This document shows positions 33,254-41,147 of a stretch of 64,000 bases of DNA, one piece after another. The notes beneath the pieces are model-generated. The model searched no databases. It was given only the letters and a program-made list of their open reading frames with translations, and was not told the DNA's origin. Location of the stretch: the NCBI RefSeq assembly GCF_041929235.1, contig NZ_JBHFNP010000235.1, forward strand, positions 1-64,000, given 5' to 3'. Origin of the DNA: Microseira sp041929235. GTDB taxonomy: Bacteria > Cyanobacteriota > Cyanobacteriia > Cyanobacteriales > Aerosakkonemataceae. The number at the start of each line of letters is the position of its first letter. Positions within the stretch are counted from its first letter, which is position 1. Both the position numbers and the translations under genes were made by a program.

Positions 33254-33536
33254 TTTTCCATTTACCTTTGTCGTATTCACCATGTGTTATAAAATATTTG
33301 TAGTAAACTACTTGCTCTTCATAGTCGATGCCAACAATCAGGCGATAGTCATTGCCTTTAATGTTGAAGACAGTAAAATTTCCCACCGCTTCAGCATCGC
33401 GGTAAATCTTACGAACGTCCTCCAAGTTCTGCCATTCCGCATTCTTGACGGTTGCGTACCAGTCATCAATTTGCTTTTTGACATCGGGGTACTGGGCAAC
33501 ATCAGTTCGGATGTGGCGAATTGAAATCAGATGCAT
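33237..33536 (-). CDS. higB: HigB-type mRNA interferase toxin
   Basis: A 99-residue toxin of the HigB/RelE superfamily. Typical elements are A-E-W-Q-N-L-E-D-V-R-K-I-Y-R-D-A, V-F-N-I-K-G-N-D-Y-R-L-I-V and the C-terminal Y-Y-K-Y-F-I-T-H-G-E-Y-D-K-G-K-W. HigB toxins cleave mRNA on the ribosome, and the basic/aromatic C-terminus carries the active residues in relatives. It pairs with the antitoxin gene that overlaps its 3' end. Both frames are intact, so the module may be active. Confidence 0.88.
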   Translation of the reverse strand: MHLISIRHIRTDVAQYPDVKKQIDDWYATVKNAEWQNLEDVRKIYRDAEAVGNFTVFNIKGNDYRLIVGIDYEEQVVYYKYFITHGEYDKGKWKNDPYF

Positions 33537-33640
33537 TGTTTGTCGGTTTTCTTTTCATATGTTTTGACCAAAAAAATTGATTAACTCTCGCGTACTTAGA
33601 GTGTAATACCATTGCAGGTACGGGAGAGGCAATCAATTTA

Positions 33641-33754
33641 TAGCGGATTGCAAATGATTGAGTTAGAGCCACTAGGCTTTGTTTGTCAAGCGCGCAGCAT
33701 TAATGCTGCCGCTATGCAAACAGTCGCCGTAGCTCATATGGCTGCAAACCGCTA
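33641..33754. mobile_element. MITE family A copy
   Basis: TATAGCGGATTGCAAATG at the left and GCAAACCGCTATA at the right, with an internal palindrome CAGCATTAATGCTG. TA occurs at both borders. It lies between higBA and the dihydroorotase gene, which are transcribed in the same direction. Confidence 0.7.
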
Positions 33755-33826
33755 TATCTCTTATTCTCTCAAAATGAGAGGCATTTGTCAAGCTGAAAGG
33801 TTGGACACCAAGATTTTGATTGGATA

Positions 33827-35146
33827 TCAAGCATCAAACGTTAATGCTTGACCTCTTACTTCTGTATTCAATTTACCGCGTTCGTAAGCAACCTGACCGC
33901 CGACAATAGTATAAACGGGCCATCCGGTTAAATTCCAGCCTTCAAAGGGACTCCAGCCGCATTTTGTCTGTAATTCTGCGCGCAAAACCGGGTGGTAATT
34001 ATTCAAGTCTACAAGAACTAAATCGGCATCGTAACCAACTGCGATCGCTCCCTTTTTCGGTATCCCATAACCCTTCGCCACAGCAGTAGACATCCAATTT
34101 GCCACCTGTGCCACCGTACATCTTCCCTGCATTGCCTGAGTTAGCATTAGCGGTAAAGATGTTTCCACTCCAGGCATCCCAGAAGGAGAATTGGGGTAAG
34201 GCTGGGCTTTTTCTTCTAAAGTATGGGGCGCGTGATCCGTGGCGATAAAATCAATTACACCATCGAGTAAAGCTTGCCAAAGGACTTCGTTATCGTGGTG
34301 CGATCGCAATGGCGGATTCATTTGCGCCAAAGTACCGATTTTCTCATAAGCATCGGTATTTAATAGCAAGTGTTGCGGCGTTACTTCACAAGTCACCCAA
34401 AGCGGTTTATCCCTACGCATTAACTCGGCTTCTTCCGCCGTGGACATGTGTAAAATATGCAGCCGTCGCTGATATTTTTTCGACAATTCCAGCGCTAATT
34501 TAGTCGCATTTAAAGCCGCTTGATTATCCTGAATTTGAGAATGAATCGCCGTCGCGGTAATGCTGGCAAATTCTTGCCGTCGCTGGTTAATTCTGGCTTG
34601 ATCTTCCGCGTGAACGGCAATTAAACGCTTTCCGTTAGCAAAAATAGCTTCGAGGGCTGTTTCTCGATCTACTAATAACGCGCCGTGCATCGACCCCATA
34701 AAAATTTTAATGCCGCAGGTCGGGTTGGCTTCTACCAGATCGGGTAAATTTTCCGCCGTCGCCCCGATAAAAAAGCCATAATTAACCAAGCTCTTCTGGG
34801 ATGCCCGTTGCAGCTTGTCATCTAACGCTGCTTGGGTGGTGGTTAAAGGGCGGGTATTGGGCATTTCTAGGAACGAGGTTACGCCGCCTTTGGCACAGGC
34901 GCAAGAAGCGGTAAACAAATCTTCCTTGTGTTCCAGTCCAGGTTCGCGAAAATGTACCTGCGGATCGATGACTCCTGGCAACAAAGTTAAACCTTTTGCA
35001 TCTATTTCCCGATCTGCCGTTGCGCTTACTTCTGGGGCGACTTCGAGGATGATGCGATCGCGCACCAGCACATCTCCCAGCAGATACTCACCGTTGGGTA
35101 ACAGAATTCGGGCGTGGCGGATTAATAGGGATTGATTATGGGGCAT
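33827..35146 (-). CDS. pyrC: Dihydroorotase
   Basis: A 439-residue amidohydrolase with the dihydroorotase pattern: D-P-Q-V-H-F-R-E-P-G (61-70), T-S-F-L-E-M-P-N-T, the lysine for carboxylation in C-G-I-K-I-F-M-G, V-H-A-E-D, H-I-L-H-M-S-T and the catalytic Asp in I-A-T-D-H-A-P-H. The first residue of the usual H-x-H metal pair is Gln63, a substitution I also associate with other annotated class I enzymes. All other ligands are present, so activity is likely. It cyclises carbamoyl-aspartate to dihydroorotate in UMP synthesis. A second, degenerate homologue lies 950 bp upstream beyond lepB. Confidence 0.85.
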   Translation of the reverse strand: MPHNQSLLIRHARILLPNGEYLLGDVLVRDRIILEVAPEVSATADREIDAKGLTLLPGVIDPQVHFREPGLEHKEDLFTASCACAKGGVTSFLEMPNTRPLTTTQAALDDKLQRASQKSLVNYGFFIGATAENLPDLVEANPTCGIKIFMGSMHGALLVDRETALEAIFANGKRLIAVHAEDQARINQRRQEFASITATAIHSQIQDNQAALNATKLALELSKKYQRRLHILHMSTAEEAELMRRDKPLWVTCEVTPQHLLLNTDAYEKIGTLAQMNPPLRSHHDNEVLWQALLDGVIDFIATDHAPHTLEEKAQPYPNSPSGMPGVETSLPLMLTQAMQGRCTVAQVANWMSTAVAKGYGIPKKGAIAVGYDADLVLVDLNNYHPVLRAELQTKCGWSPFEGWNLTGWPVYTIVGGQVAYERGKLNTEVRGQALTFDA

Positions 35147-35375
35147 AGGAGCAATTTTTGTTTAACATGAGCGCGAGCTTGATTATCTCCTGTTATTCTA
35201 AAGACATGTTAGATTAGTTTGACACTGCCTAAACTTTTAGCTGTTAGCTCAAGCTGGCGGGCAAGCTTTGCGATCGCTCTCTAACTCACCTAATATTATT
35301 GTTTAGGAAAGCACCAATCCCCGCGTTGCTTTCCATTACGTTAAAATCTACATGAGGTAGCCAGCGGGATACTAA

Positions 35376-36047
35376 ATGACTCGCGTGCAAAAACAAGTTC
35401 CAGATAAACCCAACGAAAACTCCGATAACGCCTGGTTAGAAGCTGTCAAGACGATCGGATTAAGTGCAGTATTGGCTTTTGGCATTCGCACCTTTGTGGC
35501 GGAAGCGCGTTACATCCCCTCCGGGTCGATGTTACCAACGCTACAGATTAACGACCGCTTAATCGTTGATAAGATCAGCTATCGGTTTAACGATCCTCAG
35601 CGGGGAGATATTGTGGTATTCATGCCACCCCAGAAGGCTGCTAGTTGCTTTAGTAACTTTTCCGACCCCAATCCAAATAATAATAATTGGGCTGACTCGT
35701 CCCCAGATCCGACCACCCAGAATAATCCCAAACTCAAGGATGCCTTCATCAAGCGTGTAGTTGGGCTACCCGGTGACAAGGTCGAGGTTAAAGGCGAACA
35801 GGTTTTTATTAACGGTCAAAAGTTGCCGGAAAAGTATATCGATGCCCCTCCCAGCTACCAGTTTGGCCCGGTTAACGTACCTCCGAAGTCTTACTTAGTC
35901 TTGGGTGATAATCGTAACAATAGCTGCGATAGTCATTTCTGGGGGCCGGTTCCCCGCGACAATATTATTGGTAAGGCAGTGGTTCGTTTCTGGCCTCTCA
36001 ATCGCATGGGGGGACTGACTCCACAACCGTTGTATCCTGGTAAATAG
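35376..36047 (+). CDS. lepB: Signal peptidase I
   Basis: A 223-residue type I signal peptidase with one N-terminal transmembrane helix (about 22-40). The catalytic Ser51 sits in Y-I-P-S-G-S-M-L-P-T-L, the general-base Lys in D-A-F-I-K-R-V-V-G-L-P-G-D, and the conserved G-D-N-R-N-N-S-C-D-S-H-F-W-G-P-V-P box follows. It removes signal peptides at the plasma or thylakoid membrane. An insertion of about 20 residues rich in Asn/Pro (about 90-115) lies between the boxes. It is transcribed divergently from the dihydroorotase gene. Confidence 0.93.
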   Translation: MTRVQKQVPDKPNENSDNAWLEAVKTIGLSAVLAFGIRTFVAEARYIPSGSMLPTLQINDRLIVDKISYRFNDPQRGDIVVFMPPQKAASCFSNFSDPNPNNNNWADSSPDPTTQNNPKLKDAFIKRVVGLPGDKVEVKGEQVFINGQKLPEKYIDAPPSYQFGPVNVPPKSYLVLGDNRNNSCDSHFWGPVPRDNIIGKAVVRFWPLNRMGGLTPQPLYPGK

Positions 36048-36064
36048 TCAGTAGCCCAGAGTTA

Positions 36065-36105
36065 ACTGCTAATGGCTAATGGCTAATGGCTAATTGTTAA
36101 TTGCT
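36065..36105. repeat. Heptad repeat tract after lepB
   Basis: GCTAATGGCTAATGGCTAAT and following; the tract overlaps the stop codon of the convergent dihydroorotase-like gene. Confidence 0.7.
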
Positions 36106-37365
36106 AGCTTGGCGCCAGGTTTGCAGGACGCGACCTTTGAGTTGTTGACCCAGCCAAGGTGTATTGCTAGAAAGGGACTTCAAGGTTTGTTTCTCGACTG
36201 TCCAAGTTTGTTGGGGGGCAAATAAGGTAATTTCAGCGGGTTGATTGGGTGCGACGCTAGCGGGTATTTGCTTTAAACACTCGGCAGGTTGCGTACTCAA
36301 AGCCCGCCACAATTCTATTGCCGACCATTCGCCAGTTTCTACTAAATTTTCCCATAGCAAGGCCAAGGCTAATTCTAAACCGATTGCCCCTGGGGGAGCT
36401 TCCCCGAAGGCGACGGTTTTTTCTTCGTAGCTGTAGGGGGTATGGTCGATGGCGATCGCATCCAATATCCCCTCTTTCACCCCCCGCCGCAATGCCACCC
36501 GGTCGCAGCGATTGCCCAAAGGTGGTTCAACATTTAGGGATGTATTATAAGTTATAACTGCTTCTGTGTCAAGCAGTAAATGCATCCAAGTTGTACTGGC
36601 GGTGACGGGTAAACCGCGTTGTTTAGCTTGCTGAATTAACTCGACGCCGCGAGAGGTAGAAACGCGCATGATGTGGACGCTCGTGCCGATGGCTTCTACC
36701 ATTTCTAGTAAAGCAGCGATCGCAGAAGTTTCGGAAATTACCGGATTACCAGGCAAACCATAGACAATGGAATGAGAGCCTTCGCGCATGACACCATTGC
36801 CTGTAAGCTGGCGATCGCAACACCATAAAGCCACTGGTTTTCCCCAGGGGTGCAAATATTCCAACAAGCGACGCACTAGCGCTAAATTGGATAGGGGTTG
36901 ACCATCGGCAAAACCCACTACTCCAGCAGATGCCAATTCTGCCAATTCGGTCATTTCCTCTCCCTTTGCGCCCAAGGTTAAAGCGCCCCAGAAGTGGAGA
37001 ATAGGGGCAGGGGAGAGGGGGGGATATAATTTCTGTAACCTTGATAGTGTTGCTGGATTGTCTATAGCTGGTGCAGTATCGGGTAAGATGGCAAGGCGGG
37101 TAAAACCTCCAGATGCGGCGGCTTGACTCAGAGAGATTAAGGTTTCCCTTTCTTCAAAACCAGGTTCTCCAGAATGACTGTAAAGATCTACCAATCCTGG
37201 CCCTAATATTAATCCCCAACAATCGCGTACCGATGTATCGTGAGGCCAGTGGTAAATTTTATCTTCAATCGCTTGAATTACACCGTCTGCAATTAGAACA
37301 TCAGCAACTCGATCCGTTCCAGAGAGCGGATCTAATGCTCTTACTTGTTGAAGTAGTTCGTTCAT
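36097..37365 (-). CDS. Dihydroorotase-like protein, probably catalytically dead
   Basis: A 422-residue homologue of dihydroorotase that keeps the fold but has lost most metal ligands. The H-x-H site is D-L-Y-S-H-S-G-E-P-G (60-69), with Ser where the family motif has the residue before His64 and Tyr at the first-His position. The carboxylated lysine is absent (A-S-A-G-V-V-G-F-A-D-G-Q), the V-H-A-E block is replaced by A-L-W-C-C-D, but H-I-M-R-V-S-T and I-A-I-D-H-T-P remain. This recalls the non-catalytic PyrC' subunits that scaffold aspartate transcarbamoylase in some bacteria. It may serve pyrB similarly; pyrB is not in this window. Confidence 0.8.
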   Translation of the reverse strand: MNELLQQVRALDPLSGTDRVADVLIADGVIQAIEDKIYHWPHDTSVRDCWGLILGPGLVDLYSHSGEPGFEERETLISLSQAAASGGFTRLAILPDTAPAIDNPATLSRLQKLYPPLSPAPILHFWGALTLGAKGEEMTELAELASAGVVGFADGQPLSNLALVRRLLEYLHPWGKPVALWCCDRQLTGNGVMREGSHSIVYGLPGNPVISETSAIAALLEMVEAIGTSVHIMRVSTSRGVELIQQAKQRGLPVTASTTWMHLLLDTEAVITYNTSLNVEPPLGNRCDRVALRRGVKEGILDAIAIDHTPYSYEEKTVAFGEAPPGAIGLELALALLWENLVETGEWSAIELWRALSTQPAECLKQIPASVAPNQPAEITLFAPQQTWTVEKQTLKSLSSNTPWLGQQLKGRVLQTWRQASN

Positions 37366-37442
37366 TGCTGATTGCTGATTGCTAATTGCTGATTGCTGAT
37401 TGTTTTAGCAGCTATTAGCGATTAGCCATTAGCCATTAGCTG
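37365..37442. repeat. Heptad repeat tract
   Basis: Alternating GCTGATT/GCTAATT units followed by inverted ATTAGCCATTAGCC units, immediately before the start codon of the dihydroorotase-like gene. Confidence 0.7.
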
Positions 37443-37467
37443 CTTTTATTTGCCACTGCCAATTATA

Positions 37468-38835
37468 TTACAATGCCCCGGCTGCGGTTTTATCTAGGAT
37501 ACTGCCGCTGAGGTGAATGGTAATATTCATTGCTTGTAGAACCGGGTATCCTGCCACACCTTTGGGATAATCGATAACGGTGACCGAGCCATTGCCTTGC
37601 TTAAAGTTCCAGAAATGTTCTGGTTCCAAGCCGAAAAGATGACAAAGAATCGCTTTGTTAATCGCGTCGTGAGCTACAACTATACCAGTTTTGGGTTGTT
37701 GGCTGAATTCGGTAACAATGGCATTCCAGGATGCGATCGCGCGCGACCAAACTTGTTGCAAATTTTCCCCTTCGGGCATTTGAACCGTTTCCGGTGCGAC
37801 TTGCCAGTTTTTCAGCAAACCGGGATATTCTTGCTCAATTTCCGCTTCTAATTTTCCTTCCCAAAGCCCGTGACTAATTTCCTTTAATTCCGGCTGCAAT
37901 TGCAATTCTACATCTGGGTGATATTGCAAAATAATTTCAGCGGTTTCTTTGGGACGTAACATCGGGCTAGTTCTAGCAAAATCAATCGGAATATCCTTGA
38001 GAAACTCAGCTGCCCGACTCGATTGTTCTCGCCCATTATCGTTTAAGGGTACATCAATTTGCCCCTGAAATTTCTTTTGACGGTTCCACTCAGTTTCCCC
38101 ATGACGCACAAGCAACAAACGCGGCCCCTTGTGACCCGGTCGCGGCTTGGGTAGGATATCTCCTAAATGAGCCGTTTGATTCATCGACTCTAACTGTACG
38201 ATATCCCCCAAACCACCGGCGAAATTTAAGACATTAATGCCGCAGTTGGATTGTTGGATCGAATGATAGCGTGCTGGAGGAATTCCAATTGCGGTACTGA
38301 GCAAAGCGCGATTAATCCCGTTATGGGCTACGACTAAAATAGTCTGTCCTGGATGGCGGGATAAAACATCAGTCCAGAATTGCTTTGCTTGCTCGAAAAG
38401 CGCTAAAACGGGAAAATGCGTTCTAGTTCCCTCTGGCGTTGAAACCTGCATTTGCAGTTCGTGGGGACGTTCTTGCCAACAGCGATACTCTTCGGGAAAA
38501 TTGTCCTTAACTTCTTGCTTGTACAACCCCTCCCACAGCGGCAGATCGATTTCCATCAGATTATCTGCAACCTGTAGCGATGGCACATTTGATGATTCTA
38601 AACTCGATAGAATCGTCAGAGCCGTTTCTTTCGCCCGTTGCAGCGGACTGGAGTAAGCGGCATTAAAAGTTATACCGCTGAGTGCCTTCGCGACTAAAAG
38701 CGCGGTAGCGCGGCCTGCATCGGTTAAAATCGACGCATCGAGACGACCTTGGATGCGCTGCTGTTGGTTGTAACTGCTTTGCCCGTGACGGACAAGAATA
38801 ACGCGGGTAGCCAGGGTAGTATCCTCCGCAAACAA
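37468..38835 (-). CDS. Tandem histidine-phosphatase (phosphoglycerate-mutase-like) protein
   Basis: A 455-residue protein with two complete histidine-phosphatase domains. The first (about 10-215) has V-R-H-G-Q-S-S-Y-N and a second His in V-V-A-H-N-G-I-N-R. The second (about 232-440) has V-R-H-G-E-T-E-W-N and V-V-A-H-D-A-I-N-K. Both carry catalytic His/Arg pairs, so two active sites are possible. Cyanobacterial two-domain homologues are annotated as phosphoglycerate mutase or as a phosphoserine phosphatase; sequence alone does not decide. The gene sits alone upstream of the toxin-antitoxin cluster. Confidence 0.85.
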   Translation of the reverse strand: MFAEDTTLATRVILVRHGQSSYNQQQRIQGRLDASILTDAGRATALLVAKALSGITFNAAYSSPLQRAKETALTILSSLESSNVPSLQVADNLMEIDLPLWEGLYKQEVKDNFPEEYRCWQERPHELQMQVSTPEGTRTHFPVLALFEQAKQFWTDVLSRHPGQTILVVAHNGINRALLSTAIGIPPARYHSIQQSNCGINVLNFAGGLGDIVQLESMNQTAHLGDILPKPRPGHKGPRLLLVRHGETEWNRQKKFQGQIDVPLNDNGREQSSRAAEFLKDIPIDFARTSPMLRPKETAEIILQYHPDVELQLQPELKEISHGLWEGKLEAEIEQEYPGLLKNWQVAPETVQMPEGENLQQVWSRAIASWNAIVTEFSQQPKTGIVVAHDAINKAILCHLFGLEPEHFWNFKQGNGSVTVIDYPKGVAGYPVLQAMNITIHLSGSILDKTAAGAL

Positions 38836-38944
38836 TAGGAGAGGGGTCTGGAAAGATTTTACCTTGTTTGGGCGACGCCACTGAATGGGAGACTTCCCAT
38901 AGACCGATTAGGATAAAATTCCCTTGCAGCTACAACCCTTGATA

Positions 38945-39271
38945 ATGGAAGCACAACCCAGGGATATTCAACGTTACGTGACACCAGATGGGAGAATTCC
39001 TTTCGATGAATGGTTTAATTCGCTTCGGGATACAAAGGCACAAGTTAAGATTGACACAAGGCTGAGGCGAGTCAGCAAAGGTAATGTGGGAGATTATCGT
39101 TCGGTTGGTGAAGGAGTTTGTGAATTAAGAATTAACTATGGCCCTGGCTATCGGGTTTATTTTGGACAAGTAGGAGCAACAATTGTGCTGCTCCTTTGTG
39201 GAGGAGATAAAAGTACTCAAGAGCAAGACATTCGCACCGCTCAGGAATATTGGGCAGATTATAGGAGTTAA
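38945..39271 (+). CDS. RelE/HigB-like (phage Gp49-type) toxin
   Basis: 108 residues from ATG 38945 (the frame is open 21 bp further upstream). The motif string R-L-R-R-V-S-K-G-N-V-G-D-Y-R-S-V-G-E-G-V, then E-L-R-I-N-Y-G-P-G-Y-R-V-Y-F and L-L-L-C-G-G-D-K-S-T-Q, identifies the addiction-module killer family related to phage Gp49. It probably cleaves mRNA. The next gene, its antitoxin, starts 4 bp after the stop, an intact toxin-first module. Confidence 0.88.
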   Translation: MEAQPRDIQRYVTPDGRIPFDEWFNSLRDTKAQVKIDTRLRRVSKGNVGDYRSVGEGVCELRINYGPGYRVYFGQVGATIVLLLCGGDKSTQEQDIRTAQEYWADYRS

Positions 39272-39275
39272 GACA

Positions 39276-39629
39276 ATGCCTAAAAGTGTAAGCTACCGAG
39301 AGTCCCTGATTGCACGTCTCAAAAACCCTGAATATGCTGCAGGCTACATCGAAGCTATTTTGGAAGAAGAAGATCCAGAACCAGATCTGCTCAAAGATGC
39401 CCTTCAAGATGTAGCCCTTGCACTTGGAGAAATCAATCTGCCAAAAGAGCAAGCTAAGCTTCATTTGGAAAAATTAGAGCGTATTCTTTCGGTGGAAGGA
39501 AGTGCTGAAATTTATAACTTGGCACTTTGGCTGGATCAACTGGGATTAAAGTTAACGGTTACAGTTAAATCAGATAATTCAGATAGTGGGCATAGAGAGC
39601 GCGAACAACTCCCAGAGATCGCAACCTAG
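39276..39629 (+). CDS. Antitoxin of the Gp49-type module
   Basis: 117 residues from ATG 39276. Starts with S-Y-R-E-S-L-I-A-R-L-K-N-P and contains E-D-P-E-P-D-L-L-K-D-A-L-Q-D-V-A-L-A-L-G, then a C-terminal L-A-L-W-L-D-Q-L-G-L-K-L-T-V. This fits the cyanobacterial addiction-module antidote family that has an XRE-like fold. It should neutralise the toxin encoded directly upstream. A truncated copy of its first 24 codons lies at 40372. It converges with the HTH gene, the two overlapping by four bases. Confidence 0.85.
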   Translation: MPKSVSYRESLIARLKNPEYAAGYIEAILEEEDPEPDLLKDALQDVALALGEINLPKEQAKLHLEKLERILSVEGSAEIYNLALWLDQLGLKLTVTVKSDNSDSGHREREQLPEIAT

Positions 39630-39862
39630 CTGTCTTCCTCTCCATTTTCCAGATATAACCAAACGAATTCTTTAGCAGCATCCGGGTTCAGTACTTTCAA
39701 TGCTTTCTTAATCGCAAATACCGCCTCAGCCGAAGGATCTCGTTCTTCACTCACCCAACGGCTAATGTTCGAGCGATCAATCTCCATTGTTGCCGCCAAT
39801 TGATATTGACTGATGTCGTATGCCGCCAACACCTGTTTGAGGGCTTTACCTGCTCTTCCCAT
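39626..39862 (-). CDS. XRE-family HTH regulator, 78 aa
   Basis: A small Cro/C1-type DNA-binding protein: Y-D-I-S-Q-Y-Q-L-A-A-T-M-E-I-D-R-S-N-I-S-R-W forms the helix-turn-helix (about 15-37), followed by P-S-A-E-A-V-F-A-I-K-K-A-L. The acidic tail ends E-N-G-E-E-D-S. It is antisense-oriented to the toxin-antitoxin pair and the frame is intact. It could be an orphan antitoxin or a regulator of neighbouring genes. Confidence 0.75.
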   Translation of the reverse strand: MGRAGKALKQVLAAYDISQYQLAATMEIDRSNISRWVSEERDPSAEAVFAIKKALKVLNPDAAKEFVWLYLENGEEDS

Positions 39863-39978
39863 GCTCCCGATTGTGTCAGAGAGTCTTGCTCTCGTAAACG
39901 ATGCTGATTGTCACCCAATGCAGTACACTGGAAATAGTTGCTAATCGTCAACTATTTCTACCAATCTGGTCAACCGCT

Positions 39979-40242
39979 ATGATTAAAACCAGGCTTTTTA
40001 CTGCCAAAGATGTCCAAGAGATTCCCCCATCGCCCGCCTTACAGCTAACTCCTGCGCCTACTGAACCAGACCGCGAACCTGTGCTGATCCTAGTCATTGG
40101 CTCAGCGAAGGGAATTGACAAAATTGTTCACGCGCTGTATAAATGTCGCTTTGCCGAAGTCAAAGAATGGTCGAAGCTGTTACCTGCCTTTACTCCCGGC
40201 AAGCTAATGCGAAGTTTGATCCGCCATGTTCTTGTGGATTAA
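39979..40242 (+). CDS. Conserved cyanobacterial hypothetical protein
   Basis: 87 residues from ATG 39979; an earlier in-frame start at 39901 lacks support. The pattern I-K-T-R-L-F-T-A-K-D-V-Q-E-I-P, then E-P-D-R-E-P-V-L-I-L-V-I-G-S, and C-R-F-A-E-V-K-E-W-S-K-L-L-P is one I recall from many cyanobacterial small proteins of unknown function. It has no membrane segment or signal peptide. It is flanked by toxin-antitoxin genes but shows no obvious link with them. Confidence 0.6.
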   Translation: MIKTRLFTAKDVQEIPPSPALQLTPAPTEPDREPVLILVIGSAKGIDKIVHALYKCRFAEVKEWSKLLPAFTPGKLMRSLIRHVLVD

Positions 40243-40318
40243 ACCCAGAATCAGCGCTTGCATCGCAACTACAAACTTTAAATTCAATGTGCCAGTTGCG
40301 TAAATCCTGTGTTTGTAG

Positions 40319-40344
40319 GGTGCGTTAAAGAAGTGTAACGCACC
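40319..40344. repeat. Family C hairpin (variant)
   Basis: GGTGCGTTAAAGAAGTGTAA followed by CGCACC; the same arms as at 21202 with a changed centre. It lies 28 bp upstream of the truncated antitoxin copy. Confidence 0.55.
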
Positions 40345-40371
40345 ATTACCTCCACATTAGGAGAAGAGAAA

Positions 40372-40464
40372 ATGCCCACCGATAATAGCTACCGCGAGTC
40401 CCTGATTGCACGTCTCAAAAACCCTGAATATGCTGCTGGCTACATCGAAGCTATTTTGGCATAA
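40372..40464 (+). pseudogene. Truncated duplicate of the Gp49-type antitoxin
   Basis: With a good AGGAG upstream, this 30-residue frame repeats S-Y-R-E-S-L-I-A-R-L-K-N-P and A-G-Y-I-E-A-I-L of the antitoxin at 39276 almost base for base. It then stops at 40462-40464, where the parent reads E-E-E-D-P-E-P; the following bases still match the parent for about 15 nt before homology ends. It is a partial gene duplication now fused to the end of a MazF-like remnant on the other strand. It could still be translated into a short peptide. Confidence 0.75.
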
Positions 40465-40481
40465 GATCCAGAACCAGAATG

Positions 40482-40819
40482 CTACAACCGCAAATATTGA
40501 CGCAAAATCGCCTGCGCTTGAGTCATCAGTTCAGTTTCCAATTGACCCAATCGTTGTACTAATCTCGACTTATCAAATGTCATGGGGTCAACGCACACCA
40601 GTAAACTATCCACCGCTAAGCCATTTTCTACTGATGACGGCACAAATACCATAGCCAGAGAAATGCGAGGATCGTTGGGAAGAGCTGAAGTAAAAGGTAA
40701 AACGGTTACCTTGCTACGTTGGACATTGAAGGCAGAACCAGAAACCACCAAAGCGGGTCGAGTTTACGCATTTCCGTACCCACAGATGGCTCAAACCGCA
40801 CTACCCAGATGCTTCCCAA
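40482..40819 (-). pseudogene. mazF: MazF/PemK-type toxin, frameshifted
   Basis: Two frames give a full MazF: from TTG 40819, G-S-I-W-V-V-R-F-E-P-S-V-G-T-E-M-R-K, and then, one base out of phase, T-R-P-A-L-V-V-S-G-S-A-F-N-V and V-L-P-F-T-S-A. The family sequence K-T-R-P-A-L-V-V requires four A after CGT where the DNA has three (40763-40765 on the plus strand), so a single base is missing. The endoribonuclease is therefore inactivated unless this is a sequencing error. The start overlaps the end of the antitoxin remnant. Confidence 0.75.
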
Positions 40820-41022
40820 TCCGTAATCGCTAGAGTTTGCCATTCCTCATCCCAGCCTAAACCTAATTCATCAACCAACTTACAAGCTTGTGCCAAAGCT
40901 TCATCTTCCTGTTGCCGCCGCCATTGTTGCAAGAGAGATTCAATCAAAGTGCTGCGGTTCTCTACCTTTTGTTCGATGTAAGTTAGCAATTCATCTTATA
41001 TTAAAATAGATATTTTAGCCAT
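40801..41022 (-). pseudogene. mazE: MazE-type antitoxin with early stop
   Basis: From ATG 41022 the frame reads M-A-K-I-S-I-L-I, then TAA (40996-40998), then continues D-E-L-L-T-Y-I-E-Q-K-V-E-N-R-S-T-L-I-E-S-L and ends W-E-A-S-G. Reading through the stop gives a 73-residue ribbon-helix-helix antitoxin matching the cyanobacterial family. Only the part after a TTG at 40989 is open. With the frameshift in mazF both genes of the module are damaged. Confidence 0.7.
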
Positions 41023-41147
41023 TTTATACTATCAATCATACTATTCGTAGTATAGCTCAAACATAACTGACAGTTATATTGGAATTGGGAGCGATCGCAG
41101 CTATCCAAAAAGCCAGCTTGTAGAGATGCGATCGCGCCGCTGAACAA

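Noticed and set aside
39132..39464. A 110-codon minus-strand frame across the toxin and antitoxin genes
   Set aside because: It is antisense to two genes with clear family motifs.
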